Assembly: GCF_014205255.1 (NCBI RefSeq)
Contig: NZ_JACHNE010000001.1
Location: 3,348,001-3,412,000 of the forward strand
Reading direction: 5' to 3'
Origin: Streptomyces caelestis
GTDB lineage: Bacteria; Actinomycetota; Actinomycetes; Streptomycetales; Streptomycetaceae
DNA length: 64,000 bases
Both the position numbers and the translations under genes were made by a program. Shown one piece after another: positions 1 through 8,437 of the stretch. The notes under the pieces are model-generated. The model had not been told where the DNA came from. It searched no databases and saw nothing but the letters and a program-made list of their open reading frames with translations. How positions within the stretch are numbered: the stretch's first letter is position 1; each line of letters opens with the position of its first letter.

Positions 1-791
1 TAGAGGAGGTAGGCCGCGCGGTGCAGGGCGACGGCGGTCTTGCCGGTGCCGGGGCCGCCCTCGACGTACGTCACGGAGGCGGCGGGGGCGCGGATGACCA
101 GGTCCTGCTCGGCCTGGATGGAGGCGACGATGTCGCGCATGGTGTGGCTGCGGGCCTGGCCGAGCGCGGCCATCAGGGCGCCGTCGCCGATGACGGGCAG
201 CTCGTGGCCGTCGAGGTAGGCCGTCAGCTCGGGGCGCATCAGGTCGTCCTCGACGCCGAGCACCTTGCGTCCCTTGGACCGGATGACCCGGCGGCGGACG
301 ACCCGGCCGGGGTCGACCGGGGTGGAGCGGTAGAACGGGGCGGCGGCGGGGGCCCGCCAGTCGATGACCAGCGGGGCGTAGTCCTGGTCGAGGACACCGA
401 TGCGGCCGATGTGCAGCGTCTCGGCGATGTCGGCGGTGTTGTCCTCCCGGACCGCGCCGTCGGCGGGCTCCACGGCGGTGTACGCGCCGTCGGGGCCCTT
501 CTTGCCGTCCTTGCCGCGCAGCAGGTCGATGCGGCCGAAGAGGAAGTCCTCGAACTCGTTGTTCAGCCGGCTGAGGTGTATGCCGGCGCGGAAGACCTGC
601 GCGTCCCGCTCGGCCAGTGCGCCGGGCGTGCCGACCTGGCCGCGCTGGGCGGCGTCGTTCATGAGGAACTCGGCCTCGTGGATCTTCTCCTCGAGGCGGC
701 GGTACACCCGGTCCAGGTGTTCCTGTTCGACGCTGATCTCTCTGTCTCTCAGGGAGTCGAGCGCGGTTTCCTGTGGAGCCTGAGCGGCCAC
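1..791 (-). CDS. HelD/HelR-type RNA polymerase-associated ATPase, 3' end outside window
   Basis: N-terminal 263 residues of a UvrD-like ATPase; the rest lies beyond base 1. The visible part has a charged coiled-coil N-terminus (SLRDREISVEQEHLDRVYRR), then the segment with IGRIGVLD and VIDWRAPAAAPFYR typical of HelD proteins, and ends at the Walker A motif GGPGTGKT around residues 245-252. HelD proteins insert arms into RNA polymerase channels, release stalled or nucleic-acid-bound polymerase, and in some Streptomyces (HelR) protect against rifamycins. The GTG start at 791 has a strong GAAGGGGG site a few bases upstream. It is transcribed in the same direction as the rsuA/sigU pair. Family assignment is firm. 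Whether it is the antibiotic-protective HelR subtype cannot be told from this fragment. Confidence 0.88.
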   Translation of the reverse strand, partial: MAAQAPQETALDSLRDREISVEQEHLDRVYRRLEEKIHEAEFLMNDAAQRGQVGTPGALAERDAQVFRAGIHLSRLNNEFEDFLFGRIDLLRGKDGKKGPDGAYTAVEPADGAVREDNTADIAETLHIGRIGVLDQDYAPLVIDWRAPAAAPFYRSTPVDPGRVVRRRVIRSKGRKVLGVEDDLMRPELTAYLDGHELPVIGDGALMAALGQARSHTMRDIVASIQAEQDLVIRAPAASVTYVEGGPGTGKTAVALHRAAYLL

Positions 792-851
792 CGGGCCCCC
801 TTCTGACGTGCTGGGCAGCCGTCCACCGTACGCGAAGGGGACCCGGTAAGG

Positions 852-1679
852 CTACGCGTCGACCTCGACCAGCCGCTTGCCGTCGAAGGTCACGACCTCG
901 AAATGATCGATCTCGTTCGGCTCGAAGGCGGCGCCGCCCTGGACGTACAGCGGCTCCTTGGCCTTCTCGGACTTGGCGTCCGGCAGGCCGTAGCCCCATT
1001 CCGGGACGGACCAGGAGGACAGGGTCTCCCGCTCGCCGTTCTTGCCGACCGCGACGAGGGCGCACTTCAGCGGGCCCTTGACGTTCTTCAGTTCCAGGAC
1101 CATTCCGGTGCCCCAGTCCTTCTTCTGGACTGCGACGGTCGCGGAGACCTTGGTGTTCGGGTCGGTGGCCGTGATCTTGTCGGAGATGCCGTCGAAGGCT
1201 TCCTTGGCGGGGCTCGCGGCGAGCGGGCGGTTCTCCGCGCCGCCGCCGTCACCGCCGCCGTTCGTCGCGACCGCGACGAAGGGGCCGCCGATGATCAGCG
1301 CACCGGCCGCGGCCACCATGTAGAAACTGCGGCGGCGCTTCTGGGCGCGGCGGTCGGCGACCTCGTCGACCAGCTTCTCCACCAGGCGCGGCCGGGGCTT
1401 CGCGGACAGCGACTCGCCGATCGCGGGTGTGCCGGAGCCGGGCAGGTCGGCGAGGGCGGCGAGCATCGGCTCCATGCCGGCCAGTTCGTCGAGCTGCTGG
1501 GCGCACCATTCACAGGTCGCGAGGTGGGCTTCGAAAGCGGTTGCTTCGGCGTCGTCGAGGATGCCGAGAGCGTAGGCGCCGACTGTCTCGTGCTCGTTCG
1601 GCACCGGAGATCCCTGCATGGGTCCAGACATACCCATGCCTCCCGTACCGAATCCCTGGTTTCCCCCGTAAACACTCAT
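852..1679 (-). CDS. rsuA: Anti-sigma factor with zinc-finger domain (RsuA-like)
   Basis: 275-residue membrane anti-sigma factor. A Gly/Met-rich start is followed by the ZAS-type motif H52-x3-C56-x2-C59 within FEAHLATCEWC, a linker, a basic stretch, one membrane span at about 119-140 (MVAAAGALIIGGPFVAV), and an extracytoplasmic C-terminal domain. Such proteins hold an ECF sigma factor at the membrane until a signal inactivates them. The ATG shares one base with the upstream sigma stop (TGATG), so translation is coupled and this start is preferred over the long upstream extension. Order and sequence fit the SigU/RsuA pair of S. coelicolor, which affects morphological differentiation; the name rests on recollected synteny. 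Confidence 0.85.
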   Translation of the reverse strand: MSVYGGNQGFGTGGMGMSGPMQGSPVPNEHETVGAYALGILDDAEATAFEAHLATCEWCAQQLDELAGMEPMLAALADLPGSGTPAIGESLSAKPRPRLVEKLVDEVADRRAQKRRRSFYMVAAAGALIIGGPFVAVATNGGGDGGGAENRPLAASPAKEAFDGISDKITATDPNTKVSATVAVQKKDWGTGMVLELKNVKGPLKCALVAVGKNGERETLSSWSVPEWGYGLPDAKSEKAKEPLYVQGGAAFEPNEIDHFEVVTFDGKRLVEVDA

Positions 1680-2254
1680 CACGCCGTCACCCCCCGCTCC
1701 TCCAGTGCCAGCTTCATGGAACGGAGAGCGTAGAAGACTCTGGAGCGGACGGTTCCGCTGGGTATGCCCAGAGTTTCGGCCGCCTCGTTGACGGTACGCC
1801 CCTTGAAGTACGTCTCGACGAGCACCTCCCGGTGGGCGGGGGTCAGGTCGTCGAGTGCGTCCGACAGAGTCATCAGCCACAGCGCCTTGTCGATCTCGTC
1901 CTCCGCGGGGATGACCTCCAGCGGCGACGGGTCGACCTCCTGCGGCCGGGCCTGCCGGCTGCGGTGGCCGTCGATGACGATGCGCCGGGCGACCGTCACC
2001 AGCCAGGGGCGTACCGATCCGGTCGCTCGATTGAGCTGTCCGGCGTTCTTCCAGGCACGGATGAGCGTCTCCTGCACGACGTCCTCGGCGCGCTGCCGGT
2101 CTCCGGCGACCAGGCGCAGGACATACGCAAGCAGGGGTCCGGCGTGTTCGCGATAGAGCGCACGCATCAGCTCCTCGTCGGGTTCCGAGGGCTGGGACAT
2201 GCGATGTCGGGCCCTCGGTGCACGTTCATTGGCCACGACGGAATCCTTGCGCAC
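1679..2254 (-). CDS. sigU: ECF RNA polymerase sigma factor (SigU-like)
   Basis: 191-residue sigma-70 family protein of the ECF group. Region 2 runs from EELMRALYREHAGPLLAYVLRL to AEDVVQETLIRAWKN (core binding and -10 recognition). Region 4 contains DLTPAHREVLVETYFKGRT and the helix-turn-helix AAETLGIPSGTVRSRVFYAL (-35 recognition). Three GTGs compete as start: 2260, 2254 and 2236. I chose 2254 because GGAGGT lies five bases upstream; 2236 has AAGGA and is a reasonable alternative. The stop overlaps the anti-sigma gene by one base. In S. coelicolor, excess SigU blocks aerial mycelium formation and changes secreted proteins. ECF genes are commonly autoregulated. Confidence 0.88.
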   Translation of the reverse strand: MRKDSVVANERAPRARHRMSQPSEPDEELMRALYREHAGPLLAYVLRLVAGDRQRAEDVVQETLIRAWKNAGQLNRATGSVRPWLVTVARRIVIDGHRSRQARPQEVDPSPLEVIPAEDEIDKALWLMTLSDALDDLTPAHREVLVETYFKGRTVNEAAETLGIPSGTVRSRVFYALRSMKLALEERGVTA

Positions 2255-2573
2255 GCCCACCTCCGGTGTCCGGGGGTTCCCCCAGTCGGTCGCTCCACAA
2301 GCCGTACGGACGCGAGCCGTTGGGTGTTCAAAGAGACGTGACAGATTTCTTCGAAGTGACGTGACGAGGGGGACATGGGGTCACATTCCCACCCCGCGTT
2401 CTTTACATTTCCGCCACATCGACCAGATCAAGCCAGGCCTTCCCTACGGGGGCGTAGGTAAACGATGTGTAATCGAAATCACTTCGACAGTGCGCTCACA
2501 GAAGTCGCATTTAGGACAGGGAAATTGGGTGCAGTGGCCACCCAACGGCCTTTCCGTGAAGGGCAAAAGGGAT
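2255..2573. other. Intergenic region upstream of sigU
   Basis: 319 bases without a convincing gene. On the minus strand GGAAT (2389-2385) is followed after 18 bases by CGTCA (2366-2362), a loose match to an ECF-type promoter about 108 bases upstream of the sigU start. The stretch near 2400-2480 is AT-richer than its surroundings. The CGNR gene on the same strand ends at 2574. No clear terminator hairpin was seen. Confidence 0.3.
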
Positions 2574-3167
2574 TTAAGCGCGAGTGAGTGCCACGCGGCG
2601 GCGATGCCGGGCGACCCGTTCGCGGTTCCCGCAGACCTCGCTGGAGCACCAGCGCCTCCTGCGTCCCCGTGAGGTGTCGAGGTACACGATCGGGCAGTGG
2701 TCGCCCTCGCACTGGCGCAGGGACGCGCGGGCGACGGGGTCGGTCAGCAGGTCCACGGCGTCCCGGGCGACGGCCGCGAGCAGGGCGGGGCAGCCGGGCG
2801 GGCCGTCCAACTGCCGTACGAGCTCGCCGTCTCCACCACGGACGGCCCGCGGGGCGGGGGGCGCGGTACGGGCGAGGTCGTTGACGCGCGCGAGCGCGAA
2901 GTCGTACGCCCGGGCTCCGGATCCCGGCCAGCCGCGCACCAACCGGTCGACCTGGCCGCGCAGTTCGCGGAAGGCGGCCGGCCAGGTGGCGTCGGCGTGG
3001 GCCAGGGCCGTGTCCGCCGGGACGAGCCCGGAGCCGGTGATCCAGGCGCGCAGCACGTCCACGGAGTCCAGCCGTTCCTCCGGATGCGTGGTGGAGAGCA
3101 GGTCGAGGCAGATCCGCCCGGCGTCGAACCGCAGCTCGTACGGGGCCGTGGCCGTACCCAGTGCCAT
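2574..3167 (-). CDS. CGNR zinc-finger / ABATE-domain protein, putative regulator
   Basis: 197-residue protein of the ABATE plus CGNR zinc-finger family. The N-terminal part (ELRFDAGRICLDLLSTTHP) matches the ABATE fold. The C-terminus has the zinc-binding arrangement C-x4-C in QCEGDHCPIVYLD and C-x4-C in WCSSEVCGNR, with the eponymous CGNR followed by a basic helix (ERVARHRRR) suited to nucleic acid binding. Family members are thought to be stress-linked transcription regulators with unknown targets. The start is the ATG before ALGTATAP, where family similarity begins; an upstream in-frame extension lacks coding character. It is separated from sigU by 319 bases and from nnaR by 249, so probably monocistronic. 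Confidence 0.8.
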   Translation of the reverse strand: MALGTATAPYELRFDAGRICLDLLSTTHPEERLDSVDVLRAWITGSGLVPADTALAHADATWPAAFRELRGQVDRLVRGWPGSGARAYDFALARVNDLARTAPPAPRAVRGGDGELVRQLDGPPGCPALLAAVARDAVDLLTDPVARASLRQCEGDHCPIVYLDTSRGRRRRWCSSEVCGNRERVARHRRRVALTRA

Positions 3168-3233
3168 GTGCCTGTCACCGCCTAGGGTGCACCCCGGTCG
3201 CGAGGGGGTCGGTGGGGTGCCAGTGAGAGGGCT

Positions 3234-3247
3234 GGGAAACCGTTCCC
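3234..3247. promoter_or_regulatory. Inverted repeat upstream of the CGNR gene
   Basis: GGGAA-ACCG-TTCCC, a 5-4-5 inverted repeat about 70 bases upstream of the CGNR start. It could be an operator for that gene, but the arms are short and chance is not excluded. Confidence 0.25.
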
Positions 3248-3416
3248 TCTTACAGTGCCTGCCCACTGCGACGCCGGAAACCCCTCGCACGGGCCGGTCG
3301 TGAGGGCGGCTTCGCCCGGGCACGGGTTCCGGCCATGGCGGGCACGCCACGCCGAGCGGTCCCGGTCGCTCGCTGGGCGTCAGCGTGGCGGAATGTCGCT
3401 CAACTCGCGGACGCGG

Positions 3417-4568
3417 TCACGCGTCCGCGTACTTCGTGTCCGCCGCCGGGTCCAGGGCGAGGCGGTAGCCCCGTTTGACCACCGTCTGGATCAGTTTCGG
3501 GGTACCGAGGGCCGTGCGGAGGCGGGCCATGGCTGTTTCGACCGCGTGTTCGTCGCGACCGGAGCCGGGCAGGGCGCGGAGGAGTTCCGCGCGGGCGACC
3601 ACCCAGCCGGGGCGGCGGGAGAGGGCGCGCAGGAGGGACATGCCGGCGGGCGGCACGGGCTTGAGGTCACCGTCGACCAGGACGGCGTGGCCGCGGATCT
3701 CCACCCGGTGCCCGGCGATCGGCAGCGCGCGTGCCCGGCCGGGCAGCTCCTTGCACAGGAGCTGGACGAGGGGGCCGAGCCGGAAGCGCTCGGGCTGGAT
3801 CGTGTCAATGCCGCGGGACTGCAGCGGCAGGGCGGTGACCGGGCCGACACAGGCCGACAGCACGTCGTGGCTCAGGGCCTCCAGTACCTCGGGGAGCATC
3901 CCGCGCTCCTCCGCCCGGGAGAGCAGGGAGGCCGCGGCCGGGGCGCTGGTGAAGGTCAGCGCGTCCACGCCCCGGGAGACCGTCGCGTCCAGCAGGCGGT
4001 CCACCGGGGCGATGTCCTCCGGCGGCATCCACCGGTAGACGGGCACGCCCACGACCTCGGCCCCGCCCTCCCGCAGCGCCTCCACGAACCCGGGCAGCGG
4101 CTCGCCGTGCAGCTGGATCGCGATCCGCTGCCCGTCGACGCCCTCCTCCAGCAGCCGGTCGAGCACCTCCGCCATGGACTCCGACGACGGCGACCATTCC
4201 TCGGTCAGCCCGGCGGCCCGGACCGCGCCCTTCACCTTCGGCCCGCGCGCCAGGATCCGTGCGCCGCCGAGCCGCGACAGCAGATCGTCGCCGAGCCCCC
4301 AACCGTCGGCGGCCTCGACCCAGCCCCGGAAACCGATCGCGGTCGTGGCGACCACGATGTCCGGCACCTGGCGGATGAGTTCTTTCGTCGCGCCCAGCAA
4401 CTCGCTGTCGTCGGCGAGCTGCACGATCCGCAGGGCAGGGGCGTGCAGAACGGCGGCACCGCGCCGCTGCAGCAGCGTGCCCAGCTCGTCGGCCCGGCGC
4501 GCGGCCGTCACGCCCACGGTGAAACCCGCCAGGGGCCCGTGGTCCGGTCGCTGTTCTTCCTCGTACAT
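3417..4568 (-). CDS. nnaR: NnaR-type regulator: uroporphyrinogen-III synthase fold plus winged helix
   Basis: 383-residue fusion. Residues about 15-265 have the two-lobed HemD fold (GFTVGVTAARRADEL, then ALTFTSAPAAASLLSRA), and about 285-375 form an OmpR-type winged helix (VEIRGHAVLVDGDL to HAVETAMARLRTALG, VVKRGYRLAL). In S. coelicolor the equivalent NnaR works with GlnR to activate nitrate and nitrite assimilation genes. The position directly downstream of the nitrate transporter on the same strand fits. It is probably not the main heme-pathway HemD, because the DNA-binding domain dominates its role in this family. The ATG at 4568 has GACGAGAG just upstream. Confidence 0.88.
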   Translation of the reverse strand: MYEEEQRPDHGPLAGFTVGVTAARRADELGTLLQRRGAAVLHAPALRIVQLADDSELLGATKELIRQVPDIVVATTAIGFRGWVEAADGWGLGDDLLSRLGGARILARGPKVKGAVRAAGLTEEWSPSSESMAEVLDRLLEEGVDGQRIAIQLHGEPLPGFVEALREGGAEVVGVPVYRWMPPEDIAPVDRLLDATVSRGVDALTFTSAPAAASLLSRAEERGMLPEVLEALSHDVLSACVGPVTALPLQSRGIDTIQPERFRLGPLVQLLCKELPGRARALPIAGHRVEIRGHAVLVDGDLKPVPPAGMSLLRALSRRPGWVVARAELLRALPGSGRDEHAVETAMARLRTALGTPKLIQTVVKRGYRLALDPAADTKYADA

Positions 4569-4685
4569 GGCTCTCGTCCCGCACTCGAGTCGTCGTACTT
4601 CATGGGTACGGCGTACCTACATGCCGATCGAGCCTGTCAACGGCTCGTGACAGGCCCGGATCGGCTTGATGACGACGGTGTTACG

Positions 4686-6071
4686 TCACACCCTGGCGTA
4701 GCTGAGCTGCGGCTCCGCCTCCGAGGTCGCCGTCGTGGCGGGTACCCGGGGAGCCGTACGGCGAAGGTATACGGCCCAGGTGACCGCGAAGCAGACCGCG
4801 TAGAAGGCGAGGAAGGCGACGAAGGCGCCGGTGCCGGAACCGTAGGAGAGGAAGGACTGGCGGAAGGCGAGGTTGATGCCGACACCGCCGAGCGCGCCCA
4901 CCGCGCCGATGAGTCCCATGGAGGCACCGGAGAGCCGGCGCCCGTAGGCCGCGGCCGCCTCACCCTCCAGTCCCTTGGCGAGGGCCTTGTTCTGGAAGAT
5001 GCCCGGGATCATCTTGAACGTCGAGCCGTTGCCGAGCCCGCTGAGGACGAACAGCACCACGAACGCCACGGTGAACAGGGCCAGCGACTTCTCCATGGAG
5101 GCGCCGATCAGGATCGCCGTCGCGACGCCCATGCCGACGTAGTTCCACAGGCTGATCTTCGCGCCGCCGTACTTGTCGGCCAGCCAGCCGCCCAGGGGCC
5201 GGATCAGCGAGCCGAGGAGCGGACCGATGAAGGTGACGTACGCCGCCTCCAGCGGGGTGCGGCCGAACTGGTTCTGCAGGACCTGGCCGAAGGCGAAGCT
5301 GTAGCCGATGAACGAGCCGAAGGTTCCGATGTAGAGGAAGGACATGATCCACGTGTGGCCGTCCCGCGCGGCGTCCTTGGCGGCACCGGTGTCGTTCTTC
5401 ACGTTCTCGATGTTGTCCATGTACAGCGCGGCCATGACGGCGGCCACGAGGATCAGCGGGATGTAGATCCCGAGCAGCACCCGAGGCCCGCCGCCGGCGC
5501 CGATGATCCCGAGGGCGGCCAGCTGGATCACCGGTACGCCGATGTTGCCGCCGCCCGCGTTCAGACCGAGGGCCCAGCCCTTCTTCCGCAGCGGGAAGAA
5601 GGCGTTGATGTTGGTCATGGAGGAGGCGAAGTTGCCGCCGCCGATGCCGGCCAGCAGGCCGACGAGGAGGAAGGTGGAGAAGGAGGTGCCCGGCTCCATC
5701 ACGGTGAACGCGGCGATGGTCGGGATGAGGAGGAGGCCGGCGGAGATGATCGTCCAGTTCCGGCCGCCGAAGATCGCGACGGCGAACGTGTAGGGGACGC
5801 GGACGACGGCGCCGACGAGCGTGACCATCGAGGTCAGCATGAACTTGTCCGCCGGGGTCAGTCCGTACTCCGGGCCCATGAAGAGGACCAGGACGGACCA
5901 CAGGGTCCAGATCGAGAAACCGATGTGCTCGGAGAGCACGGAGAAGAAGAGGTTGCGCCGGGCGACTTTCTCCCCGGTCTCCTTCCAGAAGGTCTCGTTT
6001 TCCGGATCCCAGTGCTGGATCCAGCGTCCGCCCCTGCTCGGGGGTGCGGGTGCCGTGCCAGGGCCTGTCAT
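4686..6071 (-). CDS. narK: Nitrate/nitrite transporter, NarK/NNP family MFS
   Basis: 461-residue major facilitator with about 12 membrane spans. The NNP nitrate signature is clear in GIGGGNFASSMTNINAFFP and repeated in the second half as GLGNGSTFKMIPGIF. The soluble N-terminus (RWIQHWDPENETFWKETGEK) is typical of NarK2-like actinobacterial proteins. It imports nitrate and/or exports nitrite. The ATG at 6071 is chosen for GGAGG four bases upstream; a longer frame upstream lacks similarity. nnaR follows after 117 bases on the same strand and probably regulates it. The upstream region contains GTCAC and GAAAC words reminiscent of GlnR half-sites but not the full spaced box. Confidence 0.9.
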   Translation of the reverse strand: MTGPGTAPAPPSRGGRWIQHWDPENETFWKETGEKVARRNLFFSVLSEHIGFSIWTLWSVLVLFMGPEYGLTPADKFMLTSMVTLVGAVVRVPYTFAVAIFGGRNWTIISAGLLLIPTIAAFTVMEPGTSFSTFLLVGLLAGIGGGNFASSMTNINAFFPLRKKGWALGLNAGGGNIGVPVIQLAALGIIGAGGGPRVLLGIYIPLILVAAVMAALYMDNIENVKNDTGAAKDAARDGHTWIMSFLYIGTFGSFIGYSFAFGQVLQNQFGRTPLEAAYVTFIGPLLGSLIRPLGGWLADKYGGAKISLWNYVGMGVATAILIGASMEKSLALFTVAFVVLFVLSGLGNGSTFKMIPGIFQNKALAKGLEGEAAAAYGRRLSGASMGLIGAVGALGGVGINLAFRQSFLSYGSGTGAFVAFLAFYAVCFAVTWAVYLRRTAPRVPATTATSEAEPQLSYARV

Positions 6072-6223
6072 GACGCCTCCACTTGCTCCGGGACTCGGTC
6101 GTTCCATGAGTGCTGGTCCCGAAGGTAGGGAGGACTCGTTTCGTGACTGTGCCAGCGGGTGACCGCGAGGGAACTTTGCTCTCACCCCGGCCTTGGGCGG
6201 GATGAGAGGTTCGGTGGCTTGTG

Positions 6224-7183
6224 TCAGCGTTGTGGGGGCTGCCAGTGGGGGTTCTGCTGGGGATACGGCTGACTGTAGGGGCCGGGGGGCTGAGCACCGT
6301 AGGGGCCCGGCGCGGGCTGGGCGGGGTACGGACCGGGGGCGGGCTGCCCTCCGTAGGGACCGGGCGCGGGCTGACCAGGGTACGGGCCGGGGGCAGGCTG
6401 TGCACCGTACGGGCCCGGCGCCGGCTGGGCGTACGGCCCCGGCGCCTGCTGTCCGTAACCCGCGGGGGCGCCCGCGGCCGGGGTCATCCCGCCGGGCGGC
6501 TGACCCGGCGCGCCCGCGTAGCCCGGAGCTCCGGCCCCCGGGCCGCCGTCGTACGGCCCGCCTCCGAAGGGATTGCCGTGTCCCGGCATCTGCTGCCCCG
6601 GCGGCAGATACCGCACCCGCCCGTTCTCATCGGTCGCCGGCAGGAAACCGGCCGCCCGCAACCTGGCCGCGAACTTCGTGTTGCGCTTGCGCGTGACCAG
6701 CAGCCCGATGCCGAGGATCGCCATGAACAGCAGCCACACCACGCCCGCCGCGACGAAGTCGAAGGACTCACCGCCGGCGCGGAAGGCGAGGACCACGCAG
6801 CCGACGGTGATGCCGAGGGCCACGTAGCCCATGCGCTTCTCGGCACTCTTGCCGGTGAGGTCGAAGTTGATGCGGGCCTTGAGGAGCTCGAAGGCGTCCG
6901 GCACGAGCGGCGGGAGGGAGACACCGTCACCGGCGCCCGGGTACTGCGCCCAGTTCTGTGCGGCCCGCGCCCGGGCCTGCGGGCTGGGGTCGGGCAGGAT
7001 CAGCATGGTGAGCGCGCCGTTGCGCCCGGTGCTCTGCCGGACGTCCGCGTACTCGTAGCCGAACTGCTGGGCGACGAAGGCCAGCCGGGCGAGCTTCTTC
7101 ACGGACGCCATCGGGCTGGTGAGCTCGACCGGTTCTCCGCTCGCCATCAACCGCAGCATCTTCTGTGTCTGCCGCTTACTCAT
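6224..7183 (-). CDS. Membrane protein with C-terminal Pro-Gly-Tyr-Ala tandem repeats
   Basis: 319-residue protein of unknown function, found widely in Streptomyces as far as I recall. Residues about 1-110 are soluble (SKRQTQKMLRLMASGEPVEL). Two membrane spans follow (MGYVALGITVGCVVLAF and VVWLLFMAILGIGLLV), then a basic linker and a long low-complexity tail of repeated PAPGPYGAQ/PAPGPYPAQ-type units. The tail is coded by near-identical DNA repeats at about 6280-6450, so its length may vary between strains. GGGGGAG lies 8 bases before the ATG at 7183. Such tails often mediate weak multivalent contacts, but no function is claimed. Confidence 0.8.
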   Translation of the reverse strand: MSKRQTQKMLRLMASGEPVELTSPMASVKKLARLAFVAQQFGYEYADVRQSTGRNGALTMLILPDPSPQARARAAQNWAQYPGAGDGVSLPPLVPDAFELLKARINFDLTGKSAEKRMGYVALGITVGCVVLAFRAGGESFDFVAAGVVWLLFMAILGIGLLVTRKRNTKFAARLRAAGFLPATDENGRVRYLPPGQQMPGHGNPFGGGPYDGGPGAGAPGYAGAPGQPPGGMTPAAGAPAGYGQQAPGPYAQPAPGPYGAQPAPGPYPGQPAPGPYGGQPAPGPYPAQPAPGPYGAQPPGPYSQPYPQQNPHWQPPQR

Positions 7184-7318
7184 CCGACCGCTCCCCCGTC
7201 GACCCACTGGGCACAGTTGTTCACATGCGCAACTCAGGCAGTTTTCCACACCTGCAAACCCCGGGAGAACGGGGTCCCGTTATCCTCTAGCGGACCCCAC
7301 ACGGGAAGGGGAGAGTCC

Positions 7319-7852
7319 ATGTCCGCTGAGTCGGGGGCCGAGCGGCCTGAGGCGCAGCGCCCGCAGCGCTCCTTTGCCGGAAACGTCGCCTTCGGAGCGG
7401 GAATGCTCCTCGTCCTGGCGACGGCGACGCTCGGCGCGTTCGCGGCCGTGGCCCTGCTGGGCAGGGCGGCCCCGCTGTCCGGCATGGTGCCCGACGACGG
7501 GAACAACGCCCTGGTGGTGGGAGGCATCGCGGTCGGCGGGCTGACCGGGCTGATGCTGCCGGTGATCCTGTTCGGCACGGTGCGGGGCAACGAGGACACG
7601 CCCCGGGTCGGTCCGGCAGCGGCGGCGCGCAAGGTGCTGGCCGTGCTGGTGTTCGACGTCTGGCTGCTGGTCGTGGCGTTGCTCGTCGCCCAGCTGGGGT
7701 GGTTCCTCCCGGCTCAGATCACCACCGTCGTCGCCGTCTTCGCCGTCGGGTTCAGCTGGATGCCGCTCGCGATGGTCCCCTGGGAGCGGTTCGGTCTCGG
7801 TGATGTGTTCGCCAAGCGCCGGGGTTCCGCCGCGTCACGCCAGGCGGAGTGA
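7319..7852 (+). CDS. Small integral membrane protein of unknown function
   Basis: 177-residue protein with four predicted membrane spans (VAFGAGMLLVLATATLGAFAAVAL, ALVVGGIAVGGLTGLMLPVIL, VLAVLVFDVWLLVVALLVAQL, ITTVVAVFAVGFSWMPLAMV) and short soluble ends. AAGGGGAG precedes the ATG at 7319. It is transcribed divergently from the Pro-rich membrane protein gene. Its last 18 bases overlap the end of the convergent gene at 7835. No enzymatic motif is visible. Confidence 0.75.
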   Translation: MSAESGAERPEAQRPQRSFAGNVAFGAGMLLVLATATLGAFAAVALLGRAAPLSGMVPDDGNNALVVGGIAVGGLTGLMLPVILFGTVRGNEDTPRVGPAAAARKVLAVLVFDVWLLVVALLVAQLGWFLPAQITTVVAVFAVGFSWMPLAMVPWERFGLGDVFAKRRGSAASRQAE

Positions 7853-8437
7853 GTCCGCCAGCTCGTCGGCGACCTTGACGAGTTCCGCGCCGAGTCCCAG
7901 GGACGTCCACAGCAACCGGCCTTCCAGCGCGGTGGGGTACCGGCGCGGCAGGACGTAGTGGGCCACTCCCTCCACGACCGTTCCGCTGTCCGCGTCCGGG
8001 TCCGTCGGCTCCTGGCGGTGCACCCGCAGGGCCGGTCCCAGGGGCAGTTCGACCTCGGTGAGGATCTGCTCCCCGCCGAAGTACGGGCCGTCCGCGCGCT
8101 CCGCCTCGGCCCGGAAGGCGGCCACCGTCAGGGACTCCGGCGGGATGTTCAGCTCCCGCACCGTGTAACTCGCCACGACGGGCCCGTCCTGGGGTGCCAG
8201 GACCGCCGCGCACAGGGCGCCCTGCCGGACCGCCGCGCCCCGGTACCAGAGCAGGTCCGTCGCGAACGCCTCCCGCCACGGCTCGGGTACGTCACCGCCG
8301 AGATGCTGTCCGGCGAGGGTGCGCGCCCATGTCTCGGGATCCTCGTTCCGCAGGTCCAGCACCAGCCAGTTGTGGTGGGCGGGCAGCGCGACGCGGCACT
8401 CCCGCCAGTCCGCCGGGTTGGTCATGGCCGGGCTCAC
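7835..8437 (-). CDS. WXG100-operon protein 4, unknown function
   Basis: 200-residue soluble protein without signal peptide, last gene of a four-gene operon. It starts at GTG 8437, overlapping the previous stop as GTGA; an ATG four codons later is the alternative. Its C-terminal half (TVVEGVAHYVLPRRYPTALE, ELVKVADELADSLRL) resembles in layout the C-terminus of the first gene of the operon (VVEYFVPVPDRDEVLML, IADAMVELFDAVAGTLRW). The two may be distant paralogues that bind the helical proteins coded between them, possibly as chaperones. That is inference. The 3' end overlaps the convergent membrane-protein gene by 18 bases. Confidence 0.75.
   Translation of the reverse strand: MSPAMTNPADWRECRVALPAHHNWLVLDLRNEDPETWARTLAGQHLGGDVPEPWREAFATDLLWYRGAAVRQGALCAAVLAPQDGPVVASYTVRELNIPPESLTVAAFRAEAERADGPYFGGEQILTEVELPLGPALRVHRQEPTDPDADSGTVVEGVAHYVLPRRYPTALEGRLLWTSLGLGAELVKVADELADSLRLA

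Noticed and set aside
3255..6128. 957-codon open frame on the plus strand
   Set aside because: It is the antisense shadow of nnaR and narK; GC-rich third positions keep stop codons rare. The translation is low complexity without motifs.
6072..6200. GlnR box upstream of narK
   Set aside because: GTCAC and GAAAC words occur but not with the expected six-base spacing and full order; too weak to annotate.
6221..7318. Long N-terminal extension of the membrane protein that starts at 7319
   Set aside because: The extension is antisense to the Pro-rich membrane protein; a good ribosome site marks the ATG at 7319.
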